Shown piece by piece: positions 62,256 through 64,000 of a stretch of DNA of 64,000 bases. The first letter of the stretch is position 1. Each line of letters begins with the position of its first letter. The stretch is from a bacterium. Lineage in GTDB: Bacteria > Planctomycetota > Planctomycetia > Isosphaerales > Isosphaeraceae. Made by a program: the position numbers and the translations under genes. The stretch lies in contig WGMM01000021.1 of assembly GCA_016125085.1 (NCBI GenBank), forward strand, positions 1 to 64,000, written 5' to 3'. Under the pieces are notes generated by a model. It was not told the origin of the DNA, did not search any database, and saw only the letters and a list, made by a program, of their open reading frames with translations.

Positions 62256-64000
62256 ATGTCTCGTATGATCAAGAAGCGCCGTTCGTTCTTCGCCGCCATC
62301 GAAACCATGGAACGGCGTCAGGTTCTCTCGAGCGTCCCCGTGTTGATGACCGACGGCAGCCTGGCCAGCCAGCCCACCTGGGGCCAGACCCCCTCGGTGC
62401 CGATCGATCAGACCGCGAACTCGTTCTTCTCAGCCGAGAGCGTGATCACCACGGACATTTACGGCAATCCGATCGACTTCGACAGGGACGGCTTCGCTGA
62501 CCTGCTCGAAACCGGAAACGCTGATTCCTACGTCGGTTACGGCACCCACACCTCGATGGACAGCGCAGCCAGTCGCGGCACGTTCGGCAAGGTCGCATTC
62601 GGCGGGCCCAACGGGCCCGTCTTCTCCGACAAAGGCACGCAGGCGGTCGGCAGCGTGACGGTGCAAACGACCGGCAGCCTGCAGGCCGTCGCGGACCTGA
62701 ACGGCGACGGTTATCAGGACATTCTCACCACGGTTTCGAACAGTGCGACCGCCGGTTCGGGCTTTCATATGGAACAGTGGATTTTCGATCCGCAACAGCG
62801 CACGTTCGCCAAAACCGCTTTGCCGACCACCATTCAGGGCTGGGCCAATAAAACGGGCCAGATGACGCTGGGTGACGTCACCGGCGACGGTGTTCCCGAC
62901 CTGGTCACCCAGAACTTTTCCACCACCCCGGTGGCATATCCCCAGAACTCGTCCTCATTGGTGTTTCCGATGACCGGATTTCAGGTTTTCGCCGGGGTCA
63001 CTTCGGGCGGTGCCTGGAGGGGTGATTTCGCCGCTACGCCGACATCGACGCTGACGCTCAGGCAGCCCAGCGCGGACTGGGGCGTCGTTGAGTCCGGCTC
63101 GAACTCTGGCCAGGTAGCTGCCCCCTACGGCTCCGTTTCGGTCATCAATTCGGTTCTGGCAGACTTCAACGGCGACGGCAACCTCGATCTCGCCATCCCT
63201 GAAGCCGATGGCGTGACCGTCTTCCCCAACCCCGGCAATGGCGTGTTCGTACAGGCCAGCGGCGTGTTCGCCCCGAGTGCCGGCGCGGCCAACGGCCTGA
63301 ACCTGGTCGCCGGCGATGTCAATAACGACGGCAAGATCGACCTGGCTTCGAGCCCGAATTATGTCTCGCAGTGGCTGAAGCGATCACCTTCGGATTCATT
63401 CACCGTCTGGGCGGCCTCTTCGGCTCCGATCAGCGTGTACATGAACACGACACCCGCCGGCGGGCCGATCGGCTTCACGACGAACGCCGTGAACGCTTTC
63501 GAAACGCAGTCGGGCTGGAACGGCACGATCGCTCTGGCGGATTTCAACGGCGACGGCAACCTGGATATCGCCGTGGCCAGTGGCAGCAACCAGGCAAGAC
63601 TTTACGGCATCGTCGCAGGTGACGGCACGGGCCATTTCGGCGCGCTTCGCCAGTATCTCGGCTACAGCGACTCGGCGGATGGATATGACAACTCTTATCA
63701 ACGGGCCATCGATTTCCTGGCCGTCTCCGACTTCAATCACGACGGCCAGGTGGACATCGTCGTAACGGCCGTGAACATCGGACCGGCTGGAACCGAGCCG
63801 GCCCCGCCCAATTATCCGAACAACCCGGCGGTCGGCATTACCGGCATCTCGTATAACCGCACCTTCGCGGCACCGGGGGTCGATCCGCAGTCACTCACGG
63901 CCTATGTCGGTCAGTCATTCGCCGGGCAATTGACGGCGACGGGCGGCGACGCTTCGAAGCCTTACGTTTTCAGCCTGAACCCGCGCAGCGTGCCGCTGCC
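62256..64000 (+). CDS. Secreted FG-GAP repeat protein with LEPR-XLL-like N-terminus (partial, runs off the window)
   Basis: Starts at ATG 62256, 8 bases after AGGAG, and is open to the end of the window (581 codons seen). N-terminus MSRMIKKRRSFFAAIETMERRQVLSS: the METMERRQVLS part is an LEPR-XLL-like motif after a basic leader. FG-GAP calcium-loop motifs follow: DFDRDGFADLLE, DLNGDGYQDILT, DVTGDGVPDLVT, DFNGDGNLDLAI, DVNNDGKIDLAS, DFNGDGNLDIAV and DFNHDGQVDIVV. The last visible part (AYVGQSFAGQLTATGG) looks like the start of another beta-sandwich domain. Related in architecture to the 13002-15500 protein but not a close copy. Confidence 0.88.
   Translation, partial: MSRMIKKRRSFFAAIETMERRQVLSSVPVLMTDGSLASQPTWGQTPSVPIDQTANSFFSAESVITTDIYGNPIDFDRDGFADLLETGNADSYVGYGTHTSMDSAASRGTFGKVAFGGPNGPVFSDKGTQAVGSVTVQTTGSLQAVADLNGDGYQDILTTVSNSATAGSGFHMEQWIFDPQQRTFAKTALPTTIQGWANKTGQMTLGDVTGDGVPDLVTQNFSTTPVAYPQNSSSLVFPMTGFQVFAGVTSGGAWRGDFAATPTSTLTLRQPSADWGVVESGSNSGQVAAPYGSVSVINSVLADFNGDGNLDLAIPEADGVTVFPNPGNGVFVQASGVFAPSAGAANGLNLVAGDVNNDGKIDLASSPNYVSQWLKRSPSDSFTVWAASSAPISVYMNTTPAGGPIGFTTNAVNAFETQSGWNGTIALADFNGDGNLDIAVASGSNQARLYGIVAGDGTGHFGALRQYLGYSDSADGYDNSYQRAIDFLAVSDFNHDGQVDIVVTAVNIGPAGTEPAPPNYPNNPAVGITGISYNRTFAAPGVDPQSLTAYVGQSFAGQLTATGGDASKPYVFSLNPRSVPL

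Overview
The window looks like chromosomal DNA of a planctomycete (Planctomycetota, probably the Isosphaerales/Gemmatales side; this placement is inference). The markers are families that are expanded or nearly confined there: three DUF1559 prepilin-like proteins in tandem, a PVC-type haem-binding propeller/HEAT/cytochrome protein divergent from a DUF1549-DUF1553 plus DUF1501 pair, a DUF1080 protein, and two secreted FG-GAP proteins with an LEPR-XLL-like N-terminus. Base composition is GC-rich throughout except for one small AT-rich island near 33.6-34.0 kb.

Layout. 0-5 kb: outer-membrane barrel protein, MBL/beta-CASP nuclease, alpha/beta hydrolase and greA, with several clear hairpin terminators. 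5.4-12.5 kb: a four-gene minus-strand operon for a tripartite MacAB-TolC-like exporter (tolC-like, adaptor, ATPase, permease). 13-16.8 kb: FG-GAP surface protein and a TIM-barrel sugar isomerase. 16.8-27.7 kb: a long minus-strand run that reads as a type II secretion/pseudopilus module. It holds three different GspF-like membrane proteins, GspI-, GspJ- and PilX/GspK-like small proteins chained by ATGA overlaps, three DUF1559 proteins, and then two paralogous TPR-membrane proteins. A GspE-like ATPase sits apart at 34-35.3 kb, directly behind hisF.

27.8-36 kb: glutathione peroxidase, a triple-domain Clp_N-ThiD2-ThiE thiamine enzyme, a soluble MCP-signalling/solute-binding fusion, small unknown proteins, and a family of GGGGTCAGG inverted repeats around an AT-rich zinc-ribbon membrane gene. 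36-45.7 kb: the PVC haem protein, DUF1549/1553, DUF1501 and a PPC-domain protein. 45.7-55 kb: flavin-binding split-barrel protein, unknowns, folE, an MMPL exporter, DUF1080 and a UbiX-like flavin prenyltransferase.

55-60.3 kb: a three-gene operon whose first product fuses a His-rich P1B-type metal ATPase to an HflK-like SPFH domain, followed by HflC-like and HflK-like proteins with ATGA overlaps. 60.8-64 kb: an AraC-type regulator and the start of a second FG-GAP surface protein that runs off the end.

The best candidates for undescribed biology are the metal-ATPase/SPFH operon, the Clp_N-ThiD2-ThiE fusion, the cytosolic MCP-SBP fusion, and the triple-GspF pseudopilus module. No tRNA, rRNA, CRISPR array, intact insertion sequence or prophage was seen.
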